Shown here in pieces: positions 30,091 to 39,719 of a stretch of 64,000 nt of DNA. Position numbers and translations under genes: made by a program. This DNA comes from Haematobacter genomosp. 1. Lineage in GTDB: Bacteria; Pseudomonadota; Alphaproteobacteria; Rhodobacterales; Rhodobacteraceae. The first letter of the stretch is position 1, and the number at the start of each line of letters is the position of its first letter. The stretch lies in the NCBI RefSeq assembly GCF_002196855.1, contig NZ_NIPW01000004.1, positions 124,001 through 188,000 of the forward strand, in the 5' to 3' direction. Under the pieces are notes generated by a model. That model saw only the letters and a list, made by a program, of their open reading frames with translations, was not told the origin of the DNA and made no database searches.

Positions 30091-32286
30091 GTGAATGATA
30101 AGCGCGGCATGACATCTCCATCCGATTTCCTCAACTGCGGATTTCCCGCACCTGTCACCCTCCCCTCGGGCGAAGCCGATGGGCCGTCCCGGTTCTTCAA
30201 CCGGGAACTTTCCTGGCTCGACTTCAACTGGCGTGTGCTGGAGGAGGCAAAGAATCCGCGTGTACCGCTGCTGGAGCGGCTGCGGTTCCTGACCATCTCC
30301 GCCACCAATCTGGACGAGTTCTACACCGTCCGCGTCGCCGGGCTGATGGAGCTGGCGAAGGCGGGCAAGACCAGCCTGTCCGACGACGGTCGCACGCCTG
30401 CGGAGCAACTCGTACTGATCCATGCCGATGCACGGCGGCTCATGCAGACCCAGCAGACCACTTGGAACAAGCTCCGCCGCGAGATGGAGAAGGAGCGGAT
30501 CACCCTGCTCACCCCCTCCAAGCTCACGCGGCGGGACGAACGGTTCCTTGACGAATACTTTCTGGCGCAGGTCTTTCCCGTGCTCTCGCCGCTGGCGATC
30601 GACCCCGCGCATCCGTTTCCCTTCATCCCCAACATGGGCTACTGCCTCGCGCTCGAACTGCACCGGGAGACGGACAACCGGATTCTGCACGCGCTTCTCC
30701 CGATCCCGCAGCAGATCTCCCGATTCGTCCGGCTGCCCGGCAAGGACGGCGAGGCGCGATTCCTGCCGCTGGAGGAGGTGCTGATGCTGCACCTCCATTC
30801 CATCTTTCCCGGCTATAAGGCGGTAGGCTCCTGCTCCTTCCGCGTGCTGCGCGACAGCGACATCGAAGTGGAGGACGAGGCCGAGGATCTGGTGCGGGAG
30901 TTCGAGGTCGCCCTGAAGCGCCGCCGCCGGGGTGAAGTCATCCACATGCAGATTTCCGCCGGCGCCCCGCCGGAGCTGCAAAGCCTCATCATGGAGGAGC
31001 TGGGCGTCACGCCGGACGAGGTGGCGGAAGGTCGCGGCATCGTCGGCATCGCCGACCTGAAGGAACTGATCCTCGACAACCGGCGCGACCTCCTCTGGCC
31101 CCCCTTCACGCCCCGCGTGCCCGAGCGGGTGCAGGACCATGACGGCGACATCTTCGCCGCCATCCGGCAGAAGGACATGCTCCTTCACCACCCCTACGAG
31201 ACCTTCGACATGGTGATCCGCTTCCTCGAGCAGGCGGCACGGGATCCCAACGTGCTGGCGATCAAGCAGACGCTCTACCGCACCTCCCGCGAGAGCCCCA
31301 TCGTCGGCGCGCTGTGCGAGGCCGCGGAATCGGGCAAATCGGTGACGGCGCTGGTGGAGCTGAAGGCCCGGTTCGACGAAGCCGCGAATATCCGTCAGTC
31401 GCGGCGGCTGGAACGGTCGGGCGCGCATGTCGTCTATGGGTTCATCAACTACAAGACGCACGCCAAGATCTCCACCGTCGTGCGGCGCGAGGGGGACAAC
31501 CTCGTGACCTATACCCATTTTGGCACCGGCAACTATCACCCGATCACCGCCCGCATCTATACCGACCTCAGTCTGTTCACCTGCAATCCGGCGCTCGGGC
31601 GCGACGCGACGAAAGTGTTCAACTATCTCTCAGGCTACGCGCAACCGGAGATACTGGAGAACCTCTCCATCTCTCCGCTGACGCTGAAACCCAACCTCCT
31701 GGCCATGATCGCGCGGGAGGCCGAGTTCGCCCGCGCCGGGCGCCGCGCCGAGATCTGGGCCAAGATGAACTCTCTCATCGACCCGGAAGTGATCGACGCG
31801 CTCTATGCCGCCAGCCAGGCGGGGGTGAAGATCACGCTGGTCATCCGGGGCATCTGCGGCCTTCGCCCCGGCGTGAAGGGCCTGTCGGAAACCATCCGGG
31901 TCAAGTCCATCGTCGGCCGGTTCCTCGAACACAGCCGCATCGTCTGCTTCGGCAATGGCCACGGCCTGCCGTCGCAGCGGGCGCGGGTGTTCATCTCCTC
32001 CGCCGACTGGATGGGGCGGAACCTCAACCGACGGGTGGAAACACTGATCGAGATCGTCAACAGCACGGTGCGGACGCAGATCCTCAGCCAGATCATGGCG
32101 GCGAACCTCGCCGATGTGGAGCAAAGCTGGGTATTGGCGCCCGACGGTCACTATCAGCGCTATCTTCCGCCGCTCGGGACAGAGGCCTTCAACTGCCATC
32201 GGTTCTTCATGGAGAACCCCTCGCTCTCCGGGCGGGGGACGGCGGGTGCGGCGGATGCGCCGGTGCTCGCGCTCTCGGTGGATTGA
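30091..32286 (+). CDS. ppk: Polyphosphate kinase 1
   Basis: A 731-residue enzyme that makes polyphosphate from ATP. The N-terminal domain begins FFNRELSWLDFNWRVLEEA; the catalytic C-domains hold the phosphorylated-His motif TYTHFGTGNYHP and SADWMGRNLNRRVE. FDEAANIRQSRRLERSGAHVVYGF is also conserved. The start is uncertain: GTG at 30091 or ATG at 30109, neither with a clear ribosome binding site. ppx follows on the same strand, so synthesis and degradation of polyphosphate are encoded together. Confidence 0.95.
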   Translation: MNDKRGMTSPSDFLNCGFPAPVTLPSGEADGPSRFFNRELSWLDFNWRVLEEAKNPRVPLLERLRFLTISATNLDEFYTVRVAGLMELAKAGKTSLSDDGRTPAEQLVLIHADARRLMQTQQTTWNKLRREMEKERITLLTPSKLTRRDERFLDEYFLAQVFPVLSPLAIDPAHPFPFIPNMGYCLALELHRETDNRILHALLPIPQQISRFVRLPGKDGEARFLPLEEVLMLHLHSIFPGYKAVGSCSFRVLRDSDIEVEDEAEDLVREFEVALKRRRRGEVIHMQISAGAPPELQSLIMEELGVTPDEVAEGRGIVGIADLKELILDNRRDLLWPPFTPRVPERVQDHDGDIFAAIRQKDMLLHHPYETFDMVIRFLEQAARDPNVLAIKQTLYRTSRESPIVGALCEAAESGKSVTALVELKARFDEAANIRQSRRLERSGAHVVYGFINYKTHAKISTVVRREGDNLVTYTHFGTGNYHPITARIYTDLSLFTCNPALGRDATKVFNYLSGYAQPEILENLSISPLTLKPNLLAMIAREAEFARAGRRAEIWAKMNSLIDPEVIDALYAASQAGVKITLVIRGICGLRPGVKGLSETIRVKSIVGRFLEHSRIVCFGNGHGLPSQRARVFISSADWMGRNLNRRVETLIEIVNSTVRTQILSQIMAANLADVEQSWVLAPDGHYQRYLPPLGTEAFNCHRFFMENPSLSGRGTAGAADAPVLALSVD

Positions 32287-32382
32287 CGCCGGGTCCTCAG
32301 GCCCCAGTTGCAGGCCCCAGTTGATTGACCATTGGCAACCGGAAAGGCTATTCGGGGGTTGAGCCGAGAGGAGCCGCAGAAG

Positions 32383-33954
32383 ATGGACGCCACATCCACC
32401 CCCCCTGCCGACGGCTGGGGCCCGTTCGGGCCGCCGCTCTTTGAGGATCCGTCCGTGCGGGCCTTGTCCCGCGTAGGCGTGATCGACGTGGGATCAAACT
32501 CCGTGCGGATGGTCGTATTCGATGGGGCGGCACGGTCTCCGGCCTATTTCTACAACGAAAAGATCATGGCAGGTCTGGGAGAAGGCCTCGTTGCGACGGG
32601 CCGGCTCAACCCGAAGGGTCGCGCCCGTGCGTTGTCAGCGCTGGAGCGGTTCGCCCTGATCGCCAAGGGCATGGATATCATGCGTCTTTCCGTCGTTGCC
32701 ACCGCTGCGGTGCGCGAGGCGGAGGACGGGCCGGAATTCTCGGCCGAGGTGCTCGAAAAGACCGGGCTCCGCCTTCACATCATCGACGGCTCGGAGGAGG
32801 CGCGGCTTTCGGCGCAGGGCGTTCTGCTGGGCTGGCCGGATGCGGAGGGCATCGTCTGCGATATCGGCGGCAACTCGATGGAACTCGCCCTTGTCAGCAA
32901 GGGAGCGATTGGCAAGCGCGTCTCCTTGCCGCTCGGACCGTTCCGCCTTCAGCAGGTGGAGGGGGATGCCGTCGCCCTGCGGAAGCATATCCGCCGCATC
33001 CTGATCGAAGCGAAGGAACTGATCGGCGCCAAGCATGAGCGCATCTACCTCGTCGGCGGGTCGTGGCGCGCCATTGCCCGGCTTGACATGGAGCGGAAAG
33101 CCTACCCGCTGACGGTCCTGCACGAATACCGGATGAGCCGGCAGTCCGTATTGGACACGGTCGGCTGGATCCGGCGTTCCGATCTCAACTGGCTGCGCCT
33201 GCAAACGGGGGTCTCCAGCGACCGGATGGCGCTGGTGCCCCTGGCGGCCGATGTGCTGGAACAGCTCGTGACCATCTTCCGCCCGCGGGAGATCGACGTG
33301 TCCTCCTACGGTATCAGGGAGGGGCTGCTCTATGAGCAGATGCCGGAGAAGTTGCGGCGGCGCGACCCGCTGATCGAAGCCGCGCGCTTCACCGAAGCCT
33401 CCAGCGCGCGTATGCCCGGCTTCGGCAAGAAACTTTTCGACTTCCTGTCGCCCATATACAAGAACGCCCCGCCCGACCGTCTCCGGCTCATCAAGGCCGC
33501 CTGCCTGCTGCACGATACGACATGGCGCGCCCATCCCGACTACCGGGCGGAAGTCTGTTTCGACAACGCCACACGCGCCAATCTCGGCGGGCTGGATCAT
33601 CCGGGCCGTGTGTTTCTGGGGCTGGCGCTGCTGCATCGCTACAAGAACTCCCGTTCCGGCAGCCGGCTTGAGCCGCTTTTGCAACTGTTGAGCGACAAGG
33701 AAATTCAGGACGCGGAAGTGCTCGGGCGCGCGATGCGTTTCGGGGCGATGTTCTTCGTCGAGACGCCGGAAATGGGCGGGAAGCTGAAGTACTACCCGAA
33801 GAAGAAGAAGCTCGAACTCATCCTTCAGCCGGAGATGGAGGGCCTGTACGGAGAGGTCGCCGCAGCCCGGTTCAAGGCGCTCGGTGCAGGGCTGCAGGTG
33901 GAAACGGCGGTTCGCGTGGCGCGGCAGATGGCCGCTTCGCCGGCCGAGGAGTGA
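32383..33954 (+). CDS. ppx: Exopolyphosphatase (Ppx/GppA family)
   Basis: A 523-residue ASKHA phosphatase releasing terminal phosphate from polyphosphate (or pppGpp). Motifs: VIDVGSNSVRMVVFDG, VVATAAVREA, GSEEARLSAQGV and IVCDIGGNSMELALVS; the C-terminal helical HD-like domain includes LIKAACLLHDTTWRAHPDYR. The ATG at 32383 follows a purine-rich leader; TTG at 32332 would add 17 residues. It is 96 nt after ppk. The stop abuts a convergent gene with no gap. Confidence 0.93.
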   Translation: MDATSTPPADGWGPFGPPLFEDPSVRALSRVGVIDVGSNSVRMVVFDGAARSPAYFYNEKIMAGLGEGLVATGRLNPKGRARALSALERFALIAKGMDIMRLSVVATAAVREAEDGPEFSAEVLEKTGLRLHIIDGSEEARLSAQGVLLGWPDAEGIVCDIGGNSMELALVSKGAIGKRVSLPLGPFRLQQVEGDAVALRKHIRRILIEAKELIGAKHERIYLVGGSWRAIARLDMERKAYPLTVLHEYRMSRQSVLDTVGWIRRSDLNWLRLQTGVSSDRMALVPLAADVLEQLVTIFRPREIDVSSYGIREGLLYEQMPEKLRRRDPLIEAARFTEASSARMPGFGKKLFDFLSPIYKNAPPDRLRLIKAACLLHDTTWRAHPDYRAEVCFDNATRANLGGLDHPGRVFLGLALLHRYKNSRSGSRLEPLLQLLSDKEIQDAEVLGRAMRFGAMFFVETPEMGGKLKYYPKKKKLELILQPEMEGLYGEVAAARFKALGAGLQVETAVRVARQMAASPAEE

Positions 33955-34344
33955 TCACAGGTCCACTCCCGGCTTCGTCGGCGCGGCGGGGTCTGCCGGC
34001 GGCGGCACATAGGGCGGGGCATCTGGCTTGCGCCGGATGAGGATGTCGCCGTTCTCCTGCACCTCGGGCGACTCATAATTCCTCAGATCGCCGATCCGGT
34101 CGGCAAGCGCCCGAAGCGCGGGGCCGACTTCGCCGAAAATCCCCCGCAACATCGCGTCCGCTCCCTCGCGGAACATGTCGAAGCCGCGCTCCACCTCGTT
34201 CGGGGCCGTGCCCGGATCGGAAAGGCTGGGGGGCGGATCGGGCGGGTTCGTCTGCGCGAAGCCGCCGCCCGCCGTCATCGCCCCCGCCGTCATCGCCAAT
34301 GCGGCGGCCAGAAGAAACGGGATTCGATGGTGTGAACGGATCAT
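33955..34344 (-). CDS. Small secreted protein of unknown function
   Basis: A 129-residue exported protein. The signal peptide ends near GGFAQTN. The mature part has one amphipathic helical region (GFDMFREGADAMLRGIFGEVGPALRALADRIGDLRNY), then a strand ENGDILIRRK and a Pro-rich tail. Similar small proteins are common in Rhodobacterales, where they are sometimes labelled 'AAA+ family ATPase'; no Walker motif exists here, so that label is wrong. The function is unknown. It is downstream of the EEP gene on the same strand. Confidence 0.75.
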   Translation of the reverse strand: MIRSHHRIPFLLAAALAMTAGAMTAGGGFAQTNPPDPPPSLSDPGTAPNEVERGFDMFREGADAMLRGIFGEVGPALRALADRIGDLRNYESPEVQENGDILIRRKPDAPPYVPPPADPAAPTKPGVDL

Positions 34345-34410
34345 GACGAAGGTTCCCTGCAGCCCCACTCATCTAGCGCATACCCGCATTCGCTCAACCC
34401 GTCCCGCGCC

Positions 34411-35448
34411 TCAGAGCGGCAGGTCGATCGAAACCGGGAAGTGGTCGGAGGCGGTGAGCAGCGCCTCCCGCAGCACCGGATCGCCATAACAGGCGGGGTC
34501 GTCGAACGGATGCCAGATCCGCCAGCGCGGTTGCAGGGCGCGGAGGTCCGGCGATACCATGATGTAATCCAGCAGTGCCGACAGGTAGTGGCCGCTCCCC
34601 TCGTCAGGCAGCCAGAAGCGTGCGCTCGCAGGCTGCGCTGCGATCCGCTGGGCAAGCGCGCGCCGGGCATTGGCATCATAGAGCCGCTCCGGTTTCGGCG
34701 CGTTCCAGCCCATGACGATCTCGACCGCAGAGCGGCCGAAGAGCTTCTCGTATTCGTCCAGCCCTGGCCCGTCGTTGAAATCCCCCATAACCATGAGCGA
34801 GTCGCCTCGCGCAAGGTGCGCGAGCACCCGCTCCCGCAGCCAGATGGCCTGCGCGAGCTGCTTGCGCCGGTTCTGGATCGACAGGCGCATCACCTCATCC
34901 TCGTCCACCGCGCCATGCGGGGCTTTGGACTTGATATGCACGCCGATCATGCGAAAGGCGCGCCCCGATGCCGATACCGCCGCCACCTCCAGCGGCGGTT
35001 TACTGAAGGTGACGACATCCTCCATCCCGTCGATGTCGAGGTCGATGCGGTAGGTTCCGTCGAACCGCGGCAAAGGATGGCTCCCCCGCCGCCCGGTGAA
35101 AGTTCCCATCGGATCGTGCCGCGCCGTCAGCCGCGCCGGATCATAAAGCAGCGCGATCTCCTGCTGCGTGTCATTCCTGAATCCCAGCAGTGCGGTAGTG
35201 GTCCGCAGCCCGAATCGCGCGGCAAAACTCTCCAAAGCCACATGCGTGGCGCGATGGCGGGAATCGTCGGGGGCCTCGATGACCATGATAGCATCCGCAT
35301 CCACCGCGCGGAATACCGTGCCCAGGGCCGTGATCTGTGCGGCGCGCCGCACGCCGTGGCGCCCGGACCAGCCGTCGTCCTCCAGGAGCCGGCCCGCATC
35401 ATCGAACAGGGAGTTGAACCATTCGACATTATAGGTGGCGATCCGCAT
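34411..35448 (-). CDS. Endonuclease/exonuclease/phosphatase family protein
   Basis: A 345-residue cytoplasmic EEP-fold protein that begins MRIATYNVEWFNSLFDD, the conserved first strand with Asn. Other motifs: IMVIEAPDD (metal-binding Glu), MVMGDFNDGPG, LLDYIMVS and TASDHFPVSIDLPL (catalytic Asp-His). It has no signal peptide. The open frame extends far upstream, but the ATG at 35448 gives the family N-terminus. The upstream djlA-like gene ends 8 nt before it. Substrate (nucleic acid, lipid or sugar phosphate) unknown. Confidence 0.86.
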   Translation of the reverse strand: MRIATYNVEWFNSLFDDAGRLLEDDGWSGRHGVRRAAQITALGTVFRAVDADAIMVIEAPDDSRHRATHVALESFAARFGLRTTTALLGFRNDTQQEIALLYDPARLTARHDPMGTFTGRRGSHPLPRFDGTYRIDLDIDGMEDVVTFSKPPLEVAAVSASGRAFRMIGVHIKSKAPHGAVDEDEVMRLSIQNRRKQLAQAIWLRERVLAHLARGDSLMVMGDFNDGPGLDEYEKLFGRSAVEIVMGWNAPKPERLYDANARRALAQRIAAQPASARFWLPDEGSGHYLSALLDYIMVSPDLRALQPRWRIWHPFDDPACYGDPVLREALLTASDHFPVSIDLPL

Positions 35449-35456
35449 GGGCCGGG

Positions 35457-36143
35457 TCAGGCCGCGCGCTCGCGCCCGATGGTCTCCCAGGCGCGGTTGA
35501 TGGCGACAAGACGCCGCTCCGCCAGCCGCACCGCCTCCTGCGGCACGCCCCTTGCCTGCATCCGGTCGGGATGCGAGTCGCGCACCGCGCTGCGCCACGC
35601 GTTGCGCACCTCCTTCATCGGTGCATCGGGCGAAACGCCCAGCACCTCGTAGGGGTCTGGCTCGGTATCGGGAACATGGCGCGCGCGTAGTGACCGGTAA
35701 CAGCGGTCGGAGAGCCCGAAGATCTCCGCCACGTCCTTCAGGAACGCCTCTTCCATCTCGTGAAAGCCGCCGTCGGCCACTGCAATTCGGAACAGCCCGT
35801 CCATCAGGTCGATGAGCACCGGATCGCTCTCCGCCCGGAACATGCCGGCGATCTTGCGGGCATAAGCCTCGTAGCCCGCCACATCCTGCCGGGCGAGGTT
35901 ATAGACGCGGGCAGCGTTCGGTTCCTCCTCCTCCGGGATGTGGAACACCTCGCGAAAGGCGGCGACTTCGCTCCGCGTGACCTCGCCATCGGCCTTTGCC
36001 ATCTTGGCGCCCAGCGCGATCACGGCGATGGTGAAGGCGACGGAGCGTTCGGGCGGCGCGCGCAGCCGTTCGAACACGGCGGAGAGGCTCTCCCCCTGTG
36101 CAAGCGCGGACAGCGCATCCCTTATGCGGCTCCAGATCGACAT
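35457..36143 (-). CDS. DjlA-like co-chaperone (TerB-like plus J domain)
   Basis: A 228-residue protein with a TerB-like all-helical domain (about residues 35-145, with KMAKADGEVTRSEV and FRIAVADGGFHEMEEAFL) and a C-terminal J domain (about 165-228) holding the HPD tripeptide in RDSHPDRM. J domains stimulate Hsp70 ATPase. Unlike E. coli DjlA, there is no N-terminal membrane helix, so it is likely cytoplasmic. A hairpin separates it from the upstream cyclo-ligase gene. The EEP gene follows by 8 nt. Confidence 0.88.
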   Translation of the reverse strand: MSIWSRIRDALSALAQGESLSAVFERLRAPPERSVAFTIAVIALGAKMAKADGEVTRSEVAAFREVFHIPEEEEPNAARVYNLARQDVAGYEAYARKIAGMFRAESDPVLIDLMDGLFRIAVADGGFHEMEEAFLKDVAEIFGLSDRCYRSLRARHVPDTEPDPYEVLGVSPDAPMKEVRNAWRSAVRDSHPDRMQARGVPQEAVRLAERRLVAINRAWETIGRERAA

Positions 36144-36255
36144 AAGCGGATCATAGCGTCTGCCGCGCTGGAGCGCACACCGTTTTTAACGCGCGCGGCG
36201 CATCCTCCCCGGCCGAGGAACGCCCGTGCCCGCGTGCAAGGATGACGCCGGGGGT

Positions 36256-36275
36256 CGCGGGGGGCGTCCCCCGCG
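36256..36275. terminator. GC-rich hairpin after the cyclo-ligase gene
   Basis: A perfect 8-bp stem CGCGGGGG / CCCCCGCG with a 4-nt GCGT loop lies 15 nt past the cyclo-ligase stop (minus strand). No T-run follows. A similar element is at 43257. Confidence 0.5.
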
Positions 36276-36290
36276 CCGCCGGATGGTTGA

Positions 36291-36845
36291 TCACCGTCTC
36301 CGGATCGTCTCGCGCTCGGTCACGACGGCATCCAGCGGCGCATCTGTATCCTCCACAGGCACAACCGGCACCTCCTGCACCGCGAAGGCAAAGCCGATAG
36401 CACGCACGGGGTGCAGTGCGCGGAGCATGGCGAGCGTCCTGTCATAGAACCCGCCGCCATATCCCAGCCGCATGCAGCCCCGGTCAAAGGCGAGCAGCGG
36501 CACGACCAGATACCTGGGCTGCACCCATTCTCCCCGTTCGGGGTGGCTTGTGCCGAAGGGGCCGGGGGCAAGCGGCGCGCCTTCCTCCCAGAGCCGGAAG
36601 CGCAGCGGCTGGCCCCTGCCCTCCACGACCGGCAGGCAAACAGGCCATCCGCTCAGTGCGGGAAGGGGGTCGATCTCGCTTCCGATGGGCAGATAGGCGG
36701 CGATGGGGTGGCCATCGGGAGGGCCTATCTCTGCCCTGAGCCGCTCCGCCGCGCGCAGGCCCAGCCCCCTGTCCGCGCCGTCCCGGCGCTGCCGCGCCAG
36801 TTGCCGCGCCGCGGACTTCACGCGCGCGATCTCCCCCCCGCTCAC
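36291..36845 (-). CDS. 5-formyltetrahydrofolate cyclo-ligase
   Basis: A 184-residue enzyme that converts 5-formyl-THF to 5,10-methenyl-THF with ATP. Motifs include IAAYLPIGSEIDPLP, FDRGCMRLGYGGGFYDRTL (ATP/phosphate loop) and AIGFAFAVQEV. The start is a GTG at 36845 that overlaps the mgtE stop (GTGA), so it is translationally coupled to mgtE. In many proteobacteria this gene borders the 6S RNA gene; I could not recognise 6S RNA here. Confidence 0.9.
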   Translation of the reverse strand: MSGGEIARVKSAARQLARQRRDGADRGLGLRAAERLRAEIGPPDGHPIAAYLPIGSEIDPLPALSGWPVCLPVVEGRGQPLRFRLWEEGAPLAPGPFGTSHPERGEWVQPRYLVVPLLAFDRGCMRLGYGGGFYDRTLAMLRALHPVRAIGFAFAVQEVPVVPVEDTDAPLDAVVTERETIRRR

Positions 36846-38218
36846 AGCAGCACCGCCGAGGCCAGCGCGAGAAAGGAGAAGAACCCCACCGCATCCGTCG
36901 TCATGGTGACAAAGGTGCCCGACGCCAGCGCCGGATCCAGCCCCAGCCGGTTGAGTGTGAGCGGGATCAGCGTCCCCGCGATGGCCGCGACGATCAGGTT
37001 GATGACCATGGCCGCCGCGATCACCCCGCCGAGCAACGCCGATCCATAACCCAGCCACCCGACAGAGGCCATGAGCGTGGCAAAGATGATCCCGTTCGTC
37101 ATGCCGACCATCAGCTCCCGTCGCACGACGCGCCAGGCGTTGGAGGAGGTGAGGTCTTTCGTGGCGAGCGAGCGGACGGCGATGGTCAGTGTCTGCGTCC
37201 CCGTGTTCCCCCCCATGGAGGCGATGATCGGCATGATCGCGGCCAGCGCCACGATCTGGGCGATGGCTCCCTCGAAATGTCCGATCACCAGTGCCGACAG
37301 GTTCGTCGCGATGAGATTGACGAAAAGCCAGGGGAACCGCAGGCGCACGGTTTCCAGCACCCCGTCCGACAGGCTTTCGTCGCCCACCCCGCCCAGAAGC
37401 AGGATGTCCTCTTCGGCCTCGTCCTCAAGCACGCTCATCGCGTCGTCGATGGTAATGACGCCGACCAGCCGCCCGTCGGCATCCACCACCGGCGCGGAGA
37501 TGAGGTGGTACTGGTTGAAGGCATAGGCCACATCCTCCTGGCTCTGGGTGGCGGGGATTGTCCGGTAACTGTCCTCCGTGATCTCGGAGAGCTTCCTGTC
37601 CCTGCGGGAGGAGAGCATCTTGCCCAGGGCCACATAGCCCGTGGGCCGGTGACGCGGATCGATCAGCACGACGTGATAGAACTGGTCCGGCAGCCATTCC
37701 TCGTTCCGCAGGAAGTCGATGGCATGCCCCACCGTCCAGTCCTCGGGCGCGGTCACCACCTCCCGCTGCATGAGACGGCCCGCCGTGTACTCGGGATAGG
37801 AGAGCGCCTGCTCCACCGCCACCCTGTCGGCATCGTCCAGCGCATCGAGAACCTGGCGCTGCTGCGGCTCCTCCAGATCCTCGATGATGTCCACGACATC
37901 GTCGGAATCGAGTTCCCGGACGGCATTGGCCAGCACGTCCTGCGGCAGCGCCTCGATGACTTCTTCCCGGACGCCCTCTCCCAGTTCGGAGAGAATGTCG
38001 CCGTCGATCCCGCCCGGCCAGAGCCGGATCAGCGCCCGCCGCTCGCCGGGGCCGATCTGCTCCAGAAGGTCGGCGATGTCGGCGGCGTGCAGAGGCTCCA
38101 TGAGCGCATCGAGCAGCGGCGCATCCTCCGCCTCCACCGCCTCGACAATGGCCTCCACGCGATCTGGATCCAGCGCATGGGCATCTTCCTCGCGCCGGGA
38201 GGTTTCGGGCTCGGTCAT
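36842..38218 (-). CDS. mgtE: Magnesium transporter MgtE
   Basis: A 458-residue Mg2+ channel. The N-terminal superhelical domain includes LHAADIADLLEQI; two CBS domains follow (GYVALGKMLSS..., and HLISAPVVDADGRLVGVITIDD), then five membrane helices with the pore signature ASMGGNTGTQTLTIAVRSLA. Mg2+ binding to the cytoplasmic domains closes the gate. The stop overlaps the start of the cyclo-ligase gene by 4 nt. Confidence 0.95.
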   Translation of the reverse strand: MTEPETSRREEDAHALDPDRVEAIVEAVEAEDAPLLDALMEPLHAADIADLLEQIGPGERRALIRLWPGGIDGDILSELGEGVREEVIEALPQDVLANAVRELDSDDVVDIIEDLEEPQQRQVLDALDDADRVAVEQALSYPEYTAGRLMQREVVTAPEDWTVGHAIDFLRNEEWLPDQFYHVVLIDPRHRPTGYVALGKMLSSRRDRKLSEITEDSYRTIPATQSQEDVAYAFNQYHLISAPVVDADGRLVGVITIDDAMSVLEDEAEEDILLLGGVGDESLSDGVLETVRLRFPWLFVNLIATNLSALVIGHFEGAIAQIVALAAIMPIIASMGGNTGTQTLTIAVRSLATKDLTSSNAWRVVRRELMVGMTNGIIFATLMASVGWLGYGSALLGGVIAAAMVINLIVAAIAGTLIPLTLNRLGLDPALASGTFVTMTTDAVGFFSFLALASAVLL

Positions 38219-38435
38219 GGCGACTCCGTGGCTGGCTGGCTGGACTCGCGGCGGACCTTAACGGCAACCGCCGCTGCGGAACAGGGGCGGCGGCGCAGGA
38301 AATCAACACGCTGCCGGGAGCGCGACGGGCGAGAGCACCCTGCACCCCGCCGCACACCCCTACCCGGTCCCGCGACGCATTTACCCAGCACGGCCGCCGT
38401 CATAGGGTGGCCCCGACCGAAGCAGGGAGACGAAC

Positions 38436-39719
38436 ATGCAGACGCTGATCGCGGGACAGGTGATGACCTTTGACGGGGATCCGTTCCGCGACGGGCCGGA
38501 AGCCGTTCGCATCGACAGCCATGGGGCGGTTCTGGTGGAAAACGGCCGCATCGCCGCCGTCGGTCCGCGCGAACGTCTTGCGCGGGAGGCACCGCAGGCA
38601 CAGATCATCGACCACGGCGAGGCCCTGATCTCTCCCGGCTTCGTCGATGCCCACGTACACTACCCCCAGACGGCCATCATCGCGAGCTGGGGAAAACGGC
38701 TCATCGACTGGTTGAACAGCTATACCTTCCCGGAGGAGATGCGGTTCTCCGATCCGGCCTATGCCCGCCGGATCGCGGAGCGGTATTTCGACCTCACGCT
38801 TTCCAACGGGACCACCACCGTCTGCAGCTACGCCACCATCCACCCCGAAAGCGTGGACGCCTTCTTCGAGGCGGCGGAGGCGCGTAGTCTCCGGGCCCTC
38901 ACCGGCAAGGTCTGCATGGACAGGAACGCGCCGGACGGGCTGCGGGATACGCCCCAATCCGCCTATGACGATTCAAAGCGGCTGCTGGAGAAGTGGCATG
39001 GGCGCGGGCGGCTGTCCTATGTCATCACGCCGCGTTTCTCGCCCACCTCCACCCCGGAGCAGTTGCACATGGTCGGGCAGCTCTGGAAGGAACACCCGGA
39101 CTGCCTGATGCAGACACATCTGTCCGAGCAGACCGATGAGATCGACTGGGTGAAGGCGCTGCATCCGCAGGCACGCGATTATCTCGACACCTATGAAACG
39201 CAGGGCCTGCTGGGAGAGCGCGCCATCTACGGCCATGCGATCCACCTTACCGCGCGGGAGCGCTCACGCCTGCTGGAGGTCGGTGCGAGCCTTGTGCACT
39301 GTCCCACGTCCAACACATTCATCGGGTCCGGCCTGTTCGACATGGCGGGGCTGAAGGCTGAAGGGCAGCTTGTCGGCCTGGCGACGGATACGGGGGGCGG
39401 CTCCTCCTTCTCAATGCTGCGAACCATGGCTGCGGCCTATGAAGTCGGGCAGCTCCGCCATGCGCCCACCCATCCGGCAGCGCTCTGGTGGCTGGCCACC
39501 GCAGGCTCCGCGGAAGCGCTGCATCTGGGCGACAGGATCGGGGCGATCCGCGTGGGGATGGAGGCGGACATGATCGCGGTGGATCTCTCCTCCACTCCCG
39601 CAATCGCACAACGCTCCGCACGAGCCGAGACTGTCTGGGAGCAGATCTTCGCCACCGTGATGATGGGCGATGATCGCGCCATCCGTGCGGTCTATGTGGC
39701 GGGAAAGCCGATCAGCTAG
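38436..39719 (+). CDS. guaD: Guanine deaminase
   Basis: A 427-residue amidohydrolase converting guanine to xanthine. Metal ligands are in FVDAHVHYPQ, QTHLSEQ, GHAIHL and the Asp of LATDTGGGSSFS; the conserved GTTTVCSYATIHPES and HCPTSNTFIGSG segments fit GuaD. AGGGAGACGAAC precedes the ATG. The 216 bases upstream hold no gene or clear purine-responsive element. Its 3' end overlaps the convergent gene by 4 nt. No xanthine dehydrogenase genes are adjacent. Confidence 0.94.
   Translation: MQTLIAGQVMTFDGDPFRDGPEAVRIDSHGAVLVENGRIAAVGPRERLAREAPQAQIIDHGEALISPGFVDAHVHYPQTAIIASWGKRLIDWLNSYTFPEEMRFSDPAYARRIAERYFDLTLSNGTTTVCSYATIHPESVDAFFEAAEARSLRALTGKVCMDRNAPDGLRDTPQSAYDDSKRLLEKWHGRGRLSYVITPRFSPTSTPEQLHMVGQLWKEHPDCLMQTHLSEQTDEIDWVKALHPQARDYLDTYETQGLLGERAIYGHAIHLTARERSRLLEVGASLVHCPTSNTFIGSGLFDMAGLKAEGQLVGLATDTGGGSSFSMLRTMAAAYEVGQLRHAPTHPAALWWLATAGSAEALHLGDRIGAIRVGMEADMIAVDLSSTPAIAQRSARAETVWEQIFATVMMGDDRAIRAVYVAGKPIS

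Noticed and set aside
29515-31539. 674-codon minus-strand open frame over hdaA and ppk
   Set aside because: Shadow of hdaA and ppk, both with clear family motifs on the other strand.
36144-36290. 6S RNA next to the cyclo-ligase gene
   Set aside because: The position is suggestive from other genomes, but no long hairpin with a central bubble could be drawn; only a short GC hairpin is present.
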